Assembly: GCA_016199495.1 (NCBI GenBank)
Contig: JACQGQ010000088.1
Span: forward strand, 1 to 36,729
Direction of reading: 5' to 3'
Source of the DNA: Chloroflexota bacterium
GTDB taxonomy: Bacteria; Chloroflexota; Dehalococcoidia; Dehalococcoidales; UBA2162
Length of the DNA stretch: 36,729 nucleotides
Below the pieces are notes generated by a model. It did no database searches, had not been told where the DNA came from, and was given only the letters and a program-made list of their open reading frames with translations. Made by a program: the position numbers and the translations under genes. Shown here piece after piece: positions 7,850-17,097 of the stretch (positions are counted from its first letter, which is position 1; the number at the start of each line of letters is the position of its first letter).

Positions 7850-8871
7850 AACCAAAAGTATTTATTACCAGAAAGATACCCGAATCCGGCATCGCTCTTC
7901 TCAGGGAATACTGTCAGGTGAGAGTCTACCCCAGGGACCGGGTAGCCCCCAGGGAAGAACTGGTCAAAGGGGTGAAGTGGTGCCATGCCTTACTATGTTT
8001 GTTGACGGACAGCATCGACAGAGAGCTAATTTCAGCAGGTCCAACTCTGAGAGTCATCGCCAATTACGCGGTTGGCTTTGACAATATCGATATAAAAGCA
8101 GCCACGGAGAGAAACATTCCGGTAACGAATACCCCGGAAGTCCTGACAGATGCCGTCGCCGAACATACCTTTGCCTTGATGATGGCCATAGCCAGGAGAA
8201 TACCGGAATCAGACAGGTTTACCAGAGCGGGAAAGTACCAGGGCTGGGAGCCAATGCTGTTACTTGGAACAGAATTAAAAGGAAAGACCCTGGGTATCAT
8301 CGGGCCGGGCAGAATTGGTGCCGGTGTTGCCCAAAGAGCCGCCACCGGAATGGGCATGAACATCCTATACTTCGATGTCACAAGGAATCTCCAGTTTGAG
8401 AAAATGTACAACGCCAAATTCGCTAAAATAGATGATATTCTGACAAAAGCGGATTTCATTACTATTCACGTTCCATTGCTGCCGACAACACGGCACTTGA
8501 TTGGTGCCGAGCAACTCCAGATGATGAAGCCAACAGCCTATTTGATAAATACTTCAAGAGGTCCTGTTATTGATGAGAAAGCACTGGTTAAAACTCTAAA
8601 AAAAAGGGGCATTGCCGGAGCCGCCTTGGATGTTTATGAATTTGAACCAAAATTAAGCGCCGGCCTGAAAAGGCTGGATAATGTTGTCCTGACACCGCAT
8701 ACTGCTTCAGGAACATATGAAACACGAGCCGCTATGTCGGAGCTGGCGGCCAGGAATATTCTGGACGTATTAAGAGGCAAAACTCCACAAAATCTGGTGA
8801 ACAAAGAGGTTGAGGACTTTATTAGTAAAGAACCCCTGCTGGATTCATCGGGATTGGGAGCTGAGACATGA
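7846..8871 (+). CDS. D-isomer-specific 2-hydroxyacid dehydrogenase (glyoxylate/hydroxypyruvate reductase-like)
   Basis: GKTLGIIGPGRIGAGVAQRA NAD motif, HVPLLPTTRHLI, INTSRGPVIDEKAL. Start moved to ATG 7846 (ATGA coupling). Confidence 0.9.
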   Translation: MKPKVFITRKIPESGIALLREYCQVRVYPRDRVAPREELVKGVKWCHALLCLLTDSIDRELISAGPTLRVIANYAVGFDNIDIKAATERNIPVTNTPEVLTDAVAEHTFALMMAIARRIPESDRFTRAGKYQGWEPMLLLGTELKGKTLGIIGPGRIGAGVAQRAATGMGMNILYFDVTRNLQFEKMYNAKFAKIDDILTKADFITIHVPLLPTTRHLIGAEQLQMMKPTAYLINTSRGPVIDEKALVKTLKKRGIAGAALDVYEFEPKLSAGLKRLDNVVLTPHTASGTYETRAAMSELAARNILDVLRGKTPQNLVNKEVEDFISKEPLLDSSGLGAET

Positions 8872-9647
8872 TTAGAGCCTGTCTATTTGATTTGGATGGT
8901 ACCCTGGTTCAGACGGAGAAGCTGAAAGCTTTGGCTTACGCCATTGCTGTGCAACTCGTGCGGGGATATTTTGAACCGGAGCAGCGGGCAATCGAAGCTT
9001 ACCGGGAGAACATCGGGGTACCGCAGGATATCGCCTCGCAGTATATTATGGAGAAGCTGAACCTGGAAGAAGAGCTGCGTCCGCTGATGAAAGAGTACAA
9101 TGTTAGCGCCCCGGCACAGGTATTGAAGAAAATATGGACAGACATATACCCCACGATGGTAGCCAACCCGGCACTACTCAAACGTAATCAATGGCCTTAC
9201 ACCGTTGACGTTTTACGCCTGGTGAAGAAGACCTGTTTCATTGCGATAGTAACCGGGTCACCACGCAGTGCCGTCTTGCATGTCCTGCATGCCCTTGAAA
9301 TTGACAGCATGGTAGACCTGATAGTCTCTGGCGAAGATGTGACGCACGGCAAGCCGGACCCGGAATCTTATCTGCTTGCCGCCAGGAAACTCCAGGTATT
9401 ACCTGAGGAATGCCTGGTACTGGAGGATTCTGTCAACGGTGTCCGCGCCGCCGTGGCTGCCGGTATGAATGTTGTTGCCATCGCCACGCCCTTCACCAAT
9501 GCCAGTCTCCATTCCAGCGAAATAATAGAGGATGCCTGGATTGTCCATGAACCGGAAATGGTGGCCGAAATAGTGCGACAGCGCGTTGAGGAGCATAACC
9601 GAATTGCCCACCCGGGCAGCCGGCCTGAACAGAAAGGAGAGTCATGA
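8868..9647 (+). CDS. HAD-superfamily hydrolase (beta-phosphoglucomutase/phosphatase-like)
   Basis: ACLFDLDGTLVQTE, IVTGSPRSAV, GKPDPESYLLAARKL, VLEDSVNGVRAAVAAGM. Confidence 0.9.
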   Translation: MIRACLFDLDGTLVQTEKLKALAYAIAVQLVRGYFEPEQRAIEAYRENIGVPQDIASQYIMEKLNLEEELRPLMKEYNVSAPAQVLKKIWTDIYPTMVANPALLKRNQWPYTVDVLRLVKKTCFIAIVTGSPRSAVLHVLHALEIDSMVDLIVSGEDVTHGKPDPESYLLAARKLQVLPEECLVLEDSVNGVRAAVAAGMNVVAIATPFTNASLHSSEIIEDAWIVHEPEMVAEIVRQRVEEHNRIAHPGSRPEQKGES

Positions 9648-10099
9648 AACTACGTGTTGCGGTAGGCGCCGACCACGGTGGCTTTACCCTGAAGAACGAG
9701 TTGATTGCCCGCCTGAGTACCAGGTATGACATCTTAGACCTGGGGGCGCATCGGTTTGACTCCGATGATGATTATCCGGATTTTGCGGAGAAGGTCTCTC
9801 AAGCCGTCATCTCGGGGAAAGCCGGACGAGGCTTGCTGGTCTGTGGTAGCGGCGTCGGCGCCTGCATCGCGGCCAATAAAGTCCCCGGCATCCGCGCCGG
9901 CCTTTGTCACGATACCTATTCAGCCCGTCAGGGCGTTGAGCATGACGATATGAACGTGCTCTGCCTGGGGGCACGCATCGTGGGGGTGGAATTAGCACTG
10001 GAACTGGTGACCAATTTCCTCGAAGCCAATTTTACCCACGAGCAACCGTACCAGCGAAGGCTGGAGAAGATTATGGCGCTGGAGCGTAAGAAGTTATAG
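9644..10099 (+). CDS. rpiB: Ribose 5-phosphate isomerase B
   Basis: VAVGADHGGFTLKNEL, GLLVCGSGVGACIAANKVPGIRAGLCHD. Confidence 0.93.
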   Translation: MKLRVAVGADHGGFTLKNELIARLSTRYDILDLGAHRFDSDDDYPDFAEKVSQAVISGKAGRGLLVCGSGVGACIAANKVPGIRAGLCHDTYSARQGVEHDDMNVLCLGARIVGVELALELVTNFLEANFTHEQPYQRRLEKIMALERKKL

Positions 10100-10128
10100 G
10101 TTGCCGGAAGAAAGCAGGCAGGCTCAAG

Positions 10129-10260
10129 ACGCTTAATCTGGAGCCAATCTTTCAGACACTGGCGCCATCACCTGAGTAGGGCCATGGTCGCGTGGGGCTG
10201 AGCAGAGCCGGGCACTTTGTCAAGATGGTGCACAACAGCCGAGCCTATAGTGCGGCGTAA
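10129..10260 (+). pseudogene. gnd: Remnant of 6-phosphogluconate dehydrogenase (decarboxylating)
   Basis: One reading frame gives '...LNLEPIFQTLAPSPE*GHGRVGLSRAGHFVKMVHNSRAYSAA*'. 'LEPIFQTLAP' and 'AGHFVKMVHN' are signature 6PGDH segments; the frame carries an in-frame TAG (10177-10179). Confidence 0.7.
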
Positions 10261-10387
10261 TGCCCTGGAGATAGCCGTCGAAGAACTGTGCATCACCACC
10301 GCCGGCCTTGGTAACAAAGCCGGGACGATAGGCGCCGCGGCGCTTGCCCGTCATAGCCTGTTGGAAACCAGGGAAAAGGACGAATGA
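10247..10387 (+). pseudogene. C-terminal remnant of a ROK-family sugar kinase
   Basis: IVRRNALEIAVEELCITTAGLGNKAGTIGAAALARHSLLETREKDE*; 'LGNKAGTIGAAALA' resembles the ROK C-terminal signature. Stop overlaps the next ATG (ATGA at 10384). Confidence 0.5.
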
Positions 10388-10677
10388 TAGATTTAAGTTT
10401 CTGGTTTATGTTTCCTGTCGCTACGGTAATCGCCACCATCGCCATGATGGCCGGTATTGGCGGTTCGGTCATTCACGCTTATTTTCTCATTGCTGAAAGG
10501 AGCACCTCTGTTTTCGGCGACGTTGCTTCCATCCTGGTTTTCACAGTGCCCGGTGTTATCGTTGGCGCGCAAATCGGGGTGCTCCTGGCAAATAACACTA
10601 ATCCCCGTGTCATGGGTAAGTTCGTCGGGATACTGTTCTTGATATTGGCAATACTGACGCTCCTGCTTGTTATATAA
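10384..10677 (+). CDS. Short (97 aa) TSUP/TauE-SafE-like membrane protein, possibly an internally deleted derivative
   Basis: 'FPVATVIATIAMMAGIGGS' N-terminal-like motif and 'PGVIVGAQIGVLLANNTNPRVMGKFVGILFLILAILTLL' C-terminal-like TSUP motif in one short protein. Confidence 0.6.
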   Translation: MIDLSFWFMFPVATVIATIAMMAGIGGSVIHAYFLIAERSTSVFGDVASILVFTVPGVIVGAQIGVLLANNTNPRVMGKFVGILFLILAILTLLLVI

Positions 10678-10736
10678 TTACCTGAATTTGAGTAAAAGAG
10701 TTATCTGACGGCAAATACGTTGCAAAGGAGTTGAGT

Positions 10737-13700
10737 ATGAACAGAGACGGATGGGTAAAAGGACTCTGTGGCATATGCCCGGCGGGCTGCTGGGTGGAAG
10801 TTCTTCTTGACAAAGGTAGACTGGTGGACATCAGGCCGGACGGTGAGCATACCCTGGGGATGCTCTGCCGCCGAGGCAAACACTCGCCGGAGATAGTCTA
10901 TTCCGAGCACAGGTTGAGACATCCGCTGAGGCGGGTTGGGGCTAAGGGTTCATATCAATTCGAAAGGATTACCTGGGATGAAGCTTATGGCATCATCACC
11001 GAAAAGTTCAACCAGCTCAAGAAAGAATCGGGGCCGGAGACGGTCGCCATTTATACCGGACGGGGCGCTCAGGAACAGTCATTATGTGATATGTTCCAGC
11101 CCAAGGGAGTAACGGTATCTTCCGCCTCCAATGTCTTGTTCCCATTTGGCTCGCCCAATACCACCGGCGTGGGGGCGCTGTGTTATGTTTCTCTTCAAAT
11201 GATTGCCCCGCACGTAACGATGGGACGGATGCAGACCAACATGTTTACCGATATTGAAAATGCCGGAACAATTTTTGTCTGGGGAACCAATCCGGCGACT
11301 GACTCACCACCGGCGGATATGCGACGCCTCGAAGCCGCCGCCCGCCGTGGCGCCGAGATAATCGTCATCGACCCCCGGCGGAACGAAGCCGCGATTCGCA
11401 CCAATGCCCGCTGGGTGCCGGTCAGGCCGGGTACTGACGGCGCTCTGGCTCTGAGCATGATTGAGGTAATGATAGACGAAGACCTCTATGACGAGGACTT
11501 TGCCGAAAACTGGTGCCACGGTTTTGAAGAACTTAAAACTTACACGCAACACTTCTCTCCGGAAGTTACCGAGACCATTACCGGCGTGCCGGCGGAAACG
11601 ATTCGAGAGCTGGCGCACCGCATCGCCAGCGCCGTAGGGGCTTCTCTGCTGATGTATACCGGGCTGGAGTACTCCAATAGCGGCGTGCAATCAGCCCGAG
11701 CGATACTGACCCTGTTTGCTCTGGCCGGTCAACTGGATGTTCCCGGCGGCATCGGGCTTGATATGCTGGGCAGCCATTTTCAGATAAATCACTCTTCTAA
11801 CCTGAAAAACCCGGACCTGGAGCTGGCTATCGGACGGAAAGAATTTCCCATATACACCGGCTATCGCGAAGAGTCTCACGCTATCGCCCTGGTGGATTCG
11901 GTTCTTCACGGTCAGCCATATCCGGTGCGCAGTCTGCTTATTCACGGCAGTTCCATGCTCACTTCCTGGCCGCAAACATCAATCTGGCGCGAGACGCTTG
12001 CACGGCTGGATTTTCTGGTCTGCATTGACCGGCAGATGACCGCGGATGCTGCCTACGCTGACATCATGCTGCCGGCGACGACCATGTTCGAGAATTATTC
12101 TTACATGGTTTATGGGCCTATTTTCCGCTTGCGGGAGAGAATAATCGAGCCGGTGGGCGAAGCCCGCAACGATTACCTTATCATGGCTGAGCTTGCCAGG
12201 CACCTCGGCTATGGTCACCTGTTTCCCCAGACTGAAGAGGCGATGATTCGACTGGCTCTTGATGGTTCCGGCTACGCGCTTGGGGAAGTGAAGGCCGCCG
12301 GAGGCTGGGTCAGAATCCCGACAGCGATGATGGAATACAAGAAATGGCAAAAGGGCAGCCTGCGCCCGGATGGAAAACCGGGCTTTGACACCCCCAGCGG
12401 TAAGTTTGAGATATGGTCGACAACCTTCGAGGAATACGGCTACGAACCGCTACCCAAGTATATTGAGCCCACGGAGGGTCCACTGGGTGCTCCCAGAATG
12501 ACAGAAAAATTCCCGCTGGTATTCAACTCAGGCGCCCGACCTCAGACCGACTTCAGGTCACAGCACCATGGCATCGCCGGACTGGTGAAGGACAACCCGG
12601 AGCCGACCGTAGACATCAACATCCAGGATGCGGAGGAGAGAGGCATCGTCAGCGGTGACCTGGTACGGGTTAGCTCACCTAGAGGCAGCGTATCCTTCAG
12701 AGCCCGCGTCACGGCTGACATCATGAAGGGGGCGGTTGAATGTATGTTCGGCGGCGGCACCCCCGTTGGCCCCAAAGAGTGGCAGGAACGAAATGTTAAT
12801 GAGCTTACCGACCTTCATAACTACGATAGAATTTCCGGCTTCCCGGTCTACAAAGCTCTTCTCTGTGAAGTGGCAAAGGTGGCGGCTGGCACTGAGGAGA
12901 GGCGCGGCATTGTTGCCCAAGCGCCGGATTTTGGGTTCGAAACGACAACTGCGCTGAGCGGAGCCACAAGATCAGAACGTTTGATTTACCTCGATAATAA
13001 CGCCACCACCGAGGTAGCCGAGGCTGTGCGTGAGGCAATGATGCCCTATCTGGGTAGCGCTCATGGCAACCCGTCCAGCATTTATGAAGTAGGGCGAGAC
13101 GCCCGCGAAGCCGTTGAAACCGCCCGGCGGCAGGTGGCGAAACTAATTAACTCGTCTCCCCGCAGAATTATCTTCAGCGGCGGTGGTTCGGAAGCCGACA
13201 ACCTGGCATTGAAAGGCACAGCCTTTGCCAGACGCGGCAAGGGCAATCACATCATTACTACCACCATCGAGCATCCGGCTATTCTGAGCACCTGCCACTT
13301 CCTGGAAAAGATGGGTTATCAGGTGACTTACCTTAACGTTGACGAAAACGGCTGGCTGGCTCCGTCAGAACTTAAGGAAGCCATCAGGGATGACACTATT
13401 TTAGTCTCCATTATGATGGCTAATAACGAGGTGGGCACCATTCTGCCCATCAGAGAACTGGCTGCCATGGCTCACCAGAGAGGAATACTGTTTCATACTG
13501 ACGCTGTCCAGGCAGTGGGCAAGATAAGGGTAGATGTCGAGGAACTGGGAGTGGACATGCTCAGTCTGTCGGCACACAAGTTCCACGGGCCGAAGGGTAT
13601 CGGCGCTTTGTACATCAAGAAGGGGCTTGAGCTTGAACCGCTGGTGCACGGCGGCAAGCAGGAAAACGGACTGCGCGCCGGCACAGAAAATGTCCCGGCT

Positions 13701-14132
13701 ATTGTCGGTCTGGGCAAAGCGGCCGAACTAGCCAGCTACACTCTCCGTGACTCCGAACGGATGCTAGAGCTGAGAGATAGTCTTGAGCGAGGCATAAAAA
13801 GCCTCATCCCGGGGGCTATCTTGAACGGTCACCCGGAGGAGAGACTGTGGAATACACTCAATATGACTTTACCCGCTCTGCGCGGAGAATCGGTGGTCAT
13901 TGCTATGGACCAGCACGGAATTTCGCTTTCTTCGGGGTCGGCATGTAAGTCAGGCTCGCCGGAGCCGACGCATGTGCTCATGGCTATGGGACGGACGGAA
14001 GAGGCAGCCCATTGCTCGGTGCGTTTCTCGCTATCCCGTAACACTACCCAAGAAGAAATCAATGAGACCATCTCGGCTCTGGCTCAGGTACTGGAAGAAA
14101 AGAACACCGTCCGGCTTATGCCCTGCAAATAG
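10737..14132 (+). CDS. Molybdopterin/tungstopterin oxidoreductase fused to a NifS/IscS-type cysteine desulfurase; candidate metallopterin-dependent ergothioneine synthase
   Basis: N-terminal [4Fe-4S] CGICPAGC...CRRGKHSPE and Mo-bis-PGD domains, putative metal-ligand Cys in GALCYVS; C-terminal domain from about 12981 with LIYLDNNATTEVAEAV, PLP-Lys SAHKFHGPKGIGA and catalytic Cys SSGSACKSGSPEPTHVL. Adjacent to an egtD-like gene. Confidence 0.8.
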   Translation: MNRDGWVKGLCGICPAGCWVEVLLDKGRLVDIRPDGEHTLGMLCRRGKHSPEIVYSEHRLRHPLRRVGAKGSYQFERITWDEAYGIITEKFNQLKKESGPETVAIYTGRGAQEQSLCDMFQPKGVTVSSASNVLFPFGSPNTTGVGALCYVSLQMIAPHVTMGRMQTNMFTDIENAGTIFVWGTNPATDSPPADMRRLEAAARRGAEIIVIDPRRNEAAIRTNARWVPVRPGTDGALALSMIEVMIDEDLYDEDFAENWCHGFEELKTYTQHFSPEVTETITGVPAETIRELAHRIASAVGASLLMYTGLEYSNSGVQSARAILTLFALAGQLDVPGGIGLDMLGSHFQINHSSNLKNPDLELAIGRKEFPIYTGYREESHAIALVDSVLHGQPYPVRSLLIHGSSMLTSWPQTSIWRETLARLDFLVCIDRQMTADAAYADIMLPATTMFENYSYMVYGPIFRLRERIIEPVGEARNDYLIMAELARHLGYGHLFPQTEEAMIRLALDGSGYALGEVKAAGGWVRIPTAMMEYKKWQKGSLRPDGKPGFDTPSGKFEIWSTTFEEYGYEPLPKYIEPTEGPLGAPRMTEKFPLVFNSGARPQTDFRSQHHGIAGLVKDNPEPTVDINIQDAEERGIVSGDLVRVSSPRGSVSFRARVTADIMKGAVECMFGGGTPVGPKEWQERNVNELTDLHNYDRISGFPVYKALLCEVAKVAAGTEERRGIVAQAPDFGFETTTALSGATRSERLIYLDNNATTEVAEAVREAMMPYLGSAHGNPSSIYEVGRDAREAVETARRQVAKLINSSPRRIIFSGGGSEADNLALKGTAFARRGKGNHIITTTIEHPAILSTCHFLEKMGYQVTYLNVDENGWLAPSELKEAIRDDTILVSIMMANNEVGTILPIRELAAMAHQRGILFHTDAVQAVGKIRVDVEELGVDMLSLSAHKFHGPKGIGALYIKKGLELEPLVHGGKQENGLRAGTENVPAIVGLGKAAELASYTLRDSERMLELRDSLERGIKSLIPGAILNGHPEERLWNTLNMTLPALRGESVVIAMDQHGISLSSGSACKSGSPEPTHVLMAMGRTEEAAHCSVRFSLSRNTTQEEINETISALAQVLEEKNTVRLMPCK

Positions 14133-14170
14133 CCCGGAAACAAATATAGTGCAGAAAGGAGAGCTTTGAT

Positions 14171-15157
14171 ATGAGACCTCAGAAGATTATCAGGACGATG
14201 GTAAAAGATGCTTCGCCAGGTTTAGAACGCTTCCGTGCCGAGGTGATGCATGGTCTGCGGAAACCGCAAAAGGAACTGCCTTCTAAGTATTTCTACGATG
14301 ATAGGGGTTCTTATCTGTTCGAGCTTATCTGCACTCTCGATGAATACTACATCCCCCGCACGGAAACGGCAATAATGGCCGACTGCATCGAAGAGATAAC
14401 GGAGCTTATCGGACCAGGCGCTTTCCTCCTCGAATACGGTAGTGGCAGTTGCCAGAAAGTAAGACTTCTCCTGGATAATCTGGATAACCCGACGGCTTAT
14501 ACGCCAATAGATATCTCAGGGCAACAGTTGTTACAGGTTTCCCAAGAGTTAAGCGCCGACTATCCCCAACTGGAAGTGCTGCCTGTCTGCACTGATTACA
14601 CCGGTAATTTTGAGTTACCGGTTCCGGGAGGATACTGCGCCCGCACCGTGGTTTATTTCCCGGGTTCAACAATCAGTAACTTCGACCCTGTGCCAGCCAT
14701 ACAATTCCTGGAACATGTTGCCGGGGTGTGCGGGGAGGGCGGCGGCCTACTCATTGGCGTCGATTTGAAGAAGGACCCGGCTATCCTGCACCGGGCTTAT
14801 AATGATAGTAAGGGTGTCACCGCCGCCTTCAATCTTAATCTACTGGAACGGATAAACCGTGAGCTCGGCGCTGATTTTGAGCTTGATGCCTTTGAACACT
14901 ACGCCTTTTATAATCCTGGAGAAAGCCGGATTGAGATGCACCTGGTAAGCCTGAGAGAGCAGGAGGTACATCTGGGTGAAACTACCATACCATTCCATAT
15001 GGGTGAGAGCATCTGGACGGAAAGCTCTTATAAGTTCAGCCTCGATGATTTCGAGCAGATGGCGGCTAGGGCCGGTTTCAGGGTAAAGCAGGTCTGGACT
15101 GACCCTCAAAACTGGTTCAGTGTTCACTACCTGGAAAATTCTCTACTTGAAAGGTAG
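14171..15157 (+). CDS. egtD: L-histidine N-alpha-methyltransferase (EgtD-like, SAM-dependent)
   Basis: LPSKYFYDDRGSYLFELICTLDEYYIPRTETAIM, EYGSGSCQKVRLLLD, FPGSTISNF, and GESIWTESSYKFSLDDFEQMAARAGF. Confidence 0.9.
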   Translation: MRPQKIIRTMVKDASPGLERFRAEVMHGLRKPQKELPSKYFYDDRGSYLFELICTLDEYYIPRTETAIMADCIEEITELIGPGAFLLEYGSGSCQKVRLLLDNLDNPTAYTPIDISGQQLLQVSQELSADYPQLEVLPVCTDYTGNFELPVPGGYCARTVVYFPGSTISNFDPVPAIQFLEHVAGVCGEGGGLLIGVDLKKDPAILHRAYNDSKGVTAAFNLNLLERINRELGADFELDAFEHYAFYNPGESRIEMHLVSLREQEVHLGETTIPFHMGESIWTESSYKFSLDDFEQMAARAGFRVKQVWTDPQNWFSVHYLENSLLER

Positions 15158-15189
15158 CTTATGTCACTAAAGCCAATCCATTCAGGAGC

Positions 15190-15218
15190 TTGACAAAGAC
15201 AATTCTATCAGGTATTAT
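15190..15218 (+). promoter_or_regulatory. sigma70-type promoter of the arsR-merA-like operon
   Basis: TTGACA (15190-15195), 17-nt spacer, TATTAT (15213-15218). Confidence 0.7.
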
Positions 15219-15236
15219 ATTCTTATAACCGAATAT
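15217..15236 (+). promoter_or_regulatory. Candidate ArsR-family operator
   Basis: Inverted repeat ATATTC-N8-GAATAT overlapping the -10/transcription start region, immediately upstream of the ArsR gene. Confidence 0.55.
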
Positions 15237-15242
15237 GAGAGG

Positions 15243-15614
15243 ATGAGTATGAATAACATTTCAACAGAAAACGAGGCGAGAACTGCCACGAAATTGGCAC
15301 TCACCACCAAGTTTTTTCGCGCCCTGGGTGACCCCAGCCGACTTAAGATTCTGGATTCACTGCTTGATGGCGAGAAGAATGTCAGAGAGATGGTTGGCCT
15401 GGTGGGGTCGAGTCAAGGACGGGTCTCCAATCACCTGTCCTGCCTGAAACAATGCGGTTTCGTGAATACACGGCGGGAGGGTAAGTTTGTCTACTACAGC
15501 ATTGCTGACGGAGAAGTTCGCCGTCTGCTGGAGATTTCCCAGATGATGATAGCCCGTAATGCCGAGCAGATTTGGGCATGTACCCGGGTAAATACATTCA
15601 GTGAGGAGGATTAG
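15243..15614 (+). CDS. ArsR/SmtB-family metal-responsive transcriptional regulator
   Basis: FFRALGDPSRLKILDSLLDGEKNVREMVGLVGSSQGRVSNHLSCLKQCGFVNTRREGKFVYYSI wHTH. Confidence 0.92.
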   Translation: MSMNNISTENEARTATKLALTTKFFRALGDPSRLKILDSLLDGEKNVREMVGLVGSSQGRVSNHLSCLKQCGFVNTRREGKFVYYSIADGEVRRLLEISQMMIARNAEQIWACTRVNTFSEED

Positions 15615-15616
15615 AC

Positions 15617-17020
15617 ATGGCAAAGTATGACATCATCATGATTGGAGGCGGAGCGGGGGGCTTCGCTGCGGCCATCAAGGCTTCGGAGTTGGGGGCTAAG
15701 GCAGTCATTATTAACGGCGGACTGCCTATTGGTGGCACCTGCGTTAATGTCGGCTGCGTGCCTTCCAAGATTCTTCTGGAAGTGGGCAGCGAACTCTACA
15801 ACTCCCAGCATCCCCGCTTCAAAGCGGTCAGGAACGAGCCTTCATCCAACTTCGATTTCGAGACAGCTATTGGGGAAAAGGATGAGCTGGTAGCTTCCCT
15901 GCGGCAGAGTAACTATATACGTATCGCCGCTGAGCTTAAAATCCCGGTAATAGAAGGCAGGGCCAGGTTCATCTCACCGCAACAGATAGAAGTGGCTGGG
16001 CAGACTCTTGAAGCAGACAAATTCATCATTGCCACCGGCTCCCGCCCCCGTATTCTGCCCTTCAAGGGCGTGGACAAAGTCACCTACATCACCAACCGTG
16101 AGGCGTTAAGTCTGTCCCGGCTACCGGAATCGATGATAGTTATCGGCGCCGGCCCTATCGGCCTTGAGTTCGCCCAGATGTATGCCCGTTTCGGCACAAA
16201 GGTGACCGTGCTGGAGAAAGAGAAACAGATTCTGCCCCTGGCCGAGCCGGAGATTGCCAATGAGCTTCAGCGCTGCCTTGAAGAAGAAGGCATTGAGATT
16301 CATACCGGGGTGGATATCGAGGAGCTTGGCGAGGCAGGAAACCTGAAGATTGTAACTGCCAGGATAGGTAAAAAGCCGATAAGCGTCAGGGGTGAGCAGT
16401 TGCTACTGGCCACGGGAGTTGCGCCCAACAGTAACGATATGGGCCTCGAGCTAGCCGGGGTCAAGGTGAGTCAGCGCGGCTTCATCGAGGTAGACGAGAA
16501 TCTGCGTACTTCAGCGCCTCATATCTGGGCGGCGGGTGATGTGGTCGGTAAGACTTTCCTGGAAACGGTGGCGGCTAAGGAAGGCTATATCGCCGCCGGC
16601 AATGCCCTGGAGGGGACGAAAAAAGCCATCGACTACGATTCAGTACCCAAGGCCGTTTTCACTGACCCCCAGGTAGCCAGCGTGGGCATTACCGAAGAAG
16701 AGGAAATGCGCCGCCTCAACACCTGCGCCTGCCGTACCCTGGAGATAGCCCTGGTACCTAAAGCTATGGCCATCAAGGAGACACGGGGCTTAGTGAAGAT
16801 GGCGATTCATCCGGAGACACAGGTCATCCTCGGGGTGCACATGGTAGCGCCGATGGCGGCCGACCTCATCCACGAGGCGACCCTGGCGGTGAAGTATAAA
16901 CTAACCATCGATGATATCGTTGATACCGTGCATGTCTTCCCCACCATGAGCGAAGCTATCAAACGTGTAGCCCAATCTTTCAAGCGAGACATTGCCACGA
17001 TGAGTTGCTGCGTGGAATAG
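15617..17020 (+). CDS. merA: Mercuric reductase-like FAD-dependent oxidoreductase
   Basis: GGTCVNVGCVPSKILLEVG, and a C-terminal vicinal Cys pair (SFKRDIATMSCCVE) as in MerA. Confidence 0.85.
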   Translation: MAKYDIIMIGGGAGGFAAAIKASELGAKAVIINGGLPIGGTCVNVGCVPSKILLEVGSELYNSQHPRFKAVRNEPSSNFDFETAIGEKDELVASLRQSNYIRIAAELKIPVIEGRARFISPQQIEVAGQTLEADKFIIATGSRPRILPFKGVDKVTYITNREALSLSRLPESMIVIGAGPIGLEFAQMYARFGTKVTVLEKEKQILPLAEPEIANELQRCLEEEGIEIHTGVDIEELGEAGNLKIVTARIGKKPISVRGEQLLLATGVAPNSNDMGLELAGVKVSQRGFIEVDENLRTSAPHIWAAGDVVGKTFLETVAAKEGYIAAGNALEGTKKAIDYDSVPKAVFTDPQVASVGITEEEEMRRLNTCACRTLEIALVPKAMAIKETRGLVKMAIHPETQVILGVHMVAPMAADLIHEATLAVKYKLTIDDIVDTVHVFPTMSEAIKRVAQSFKRDIATMSCCVE

Positions 17021-17097
17021 CCGGTAATTAAGTGATATACTATTGCGGCAATAGAGTGGTTTGCTGCCGGTGTTGACCGTTAGGGGGGTGTCAGGTG

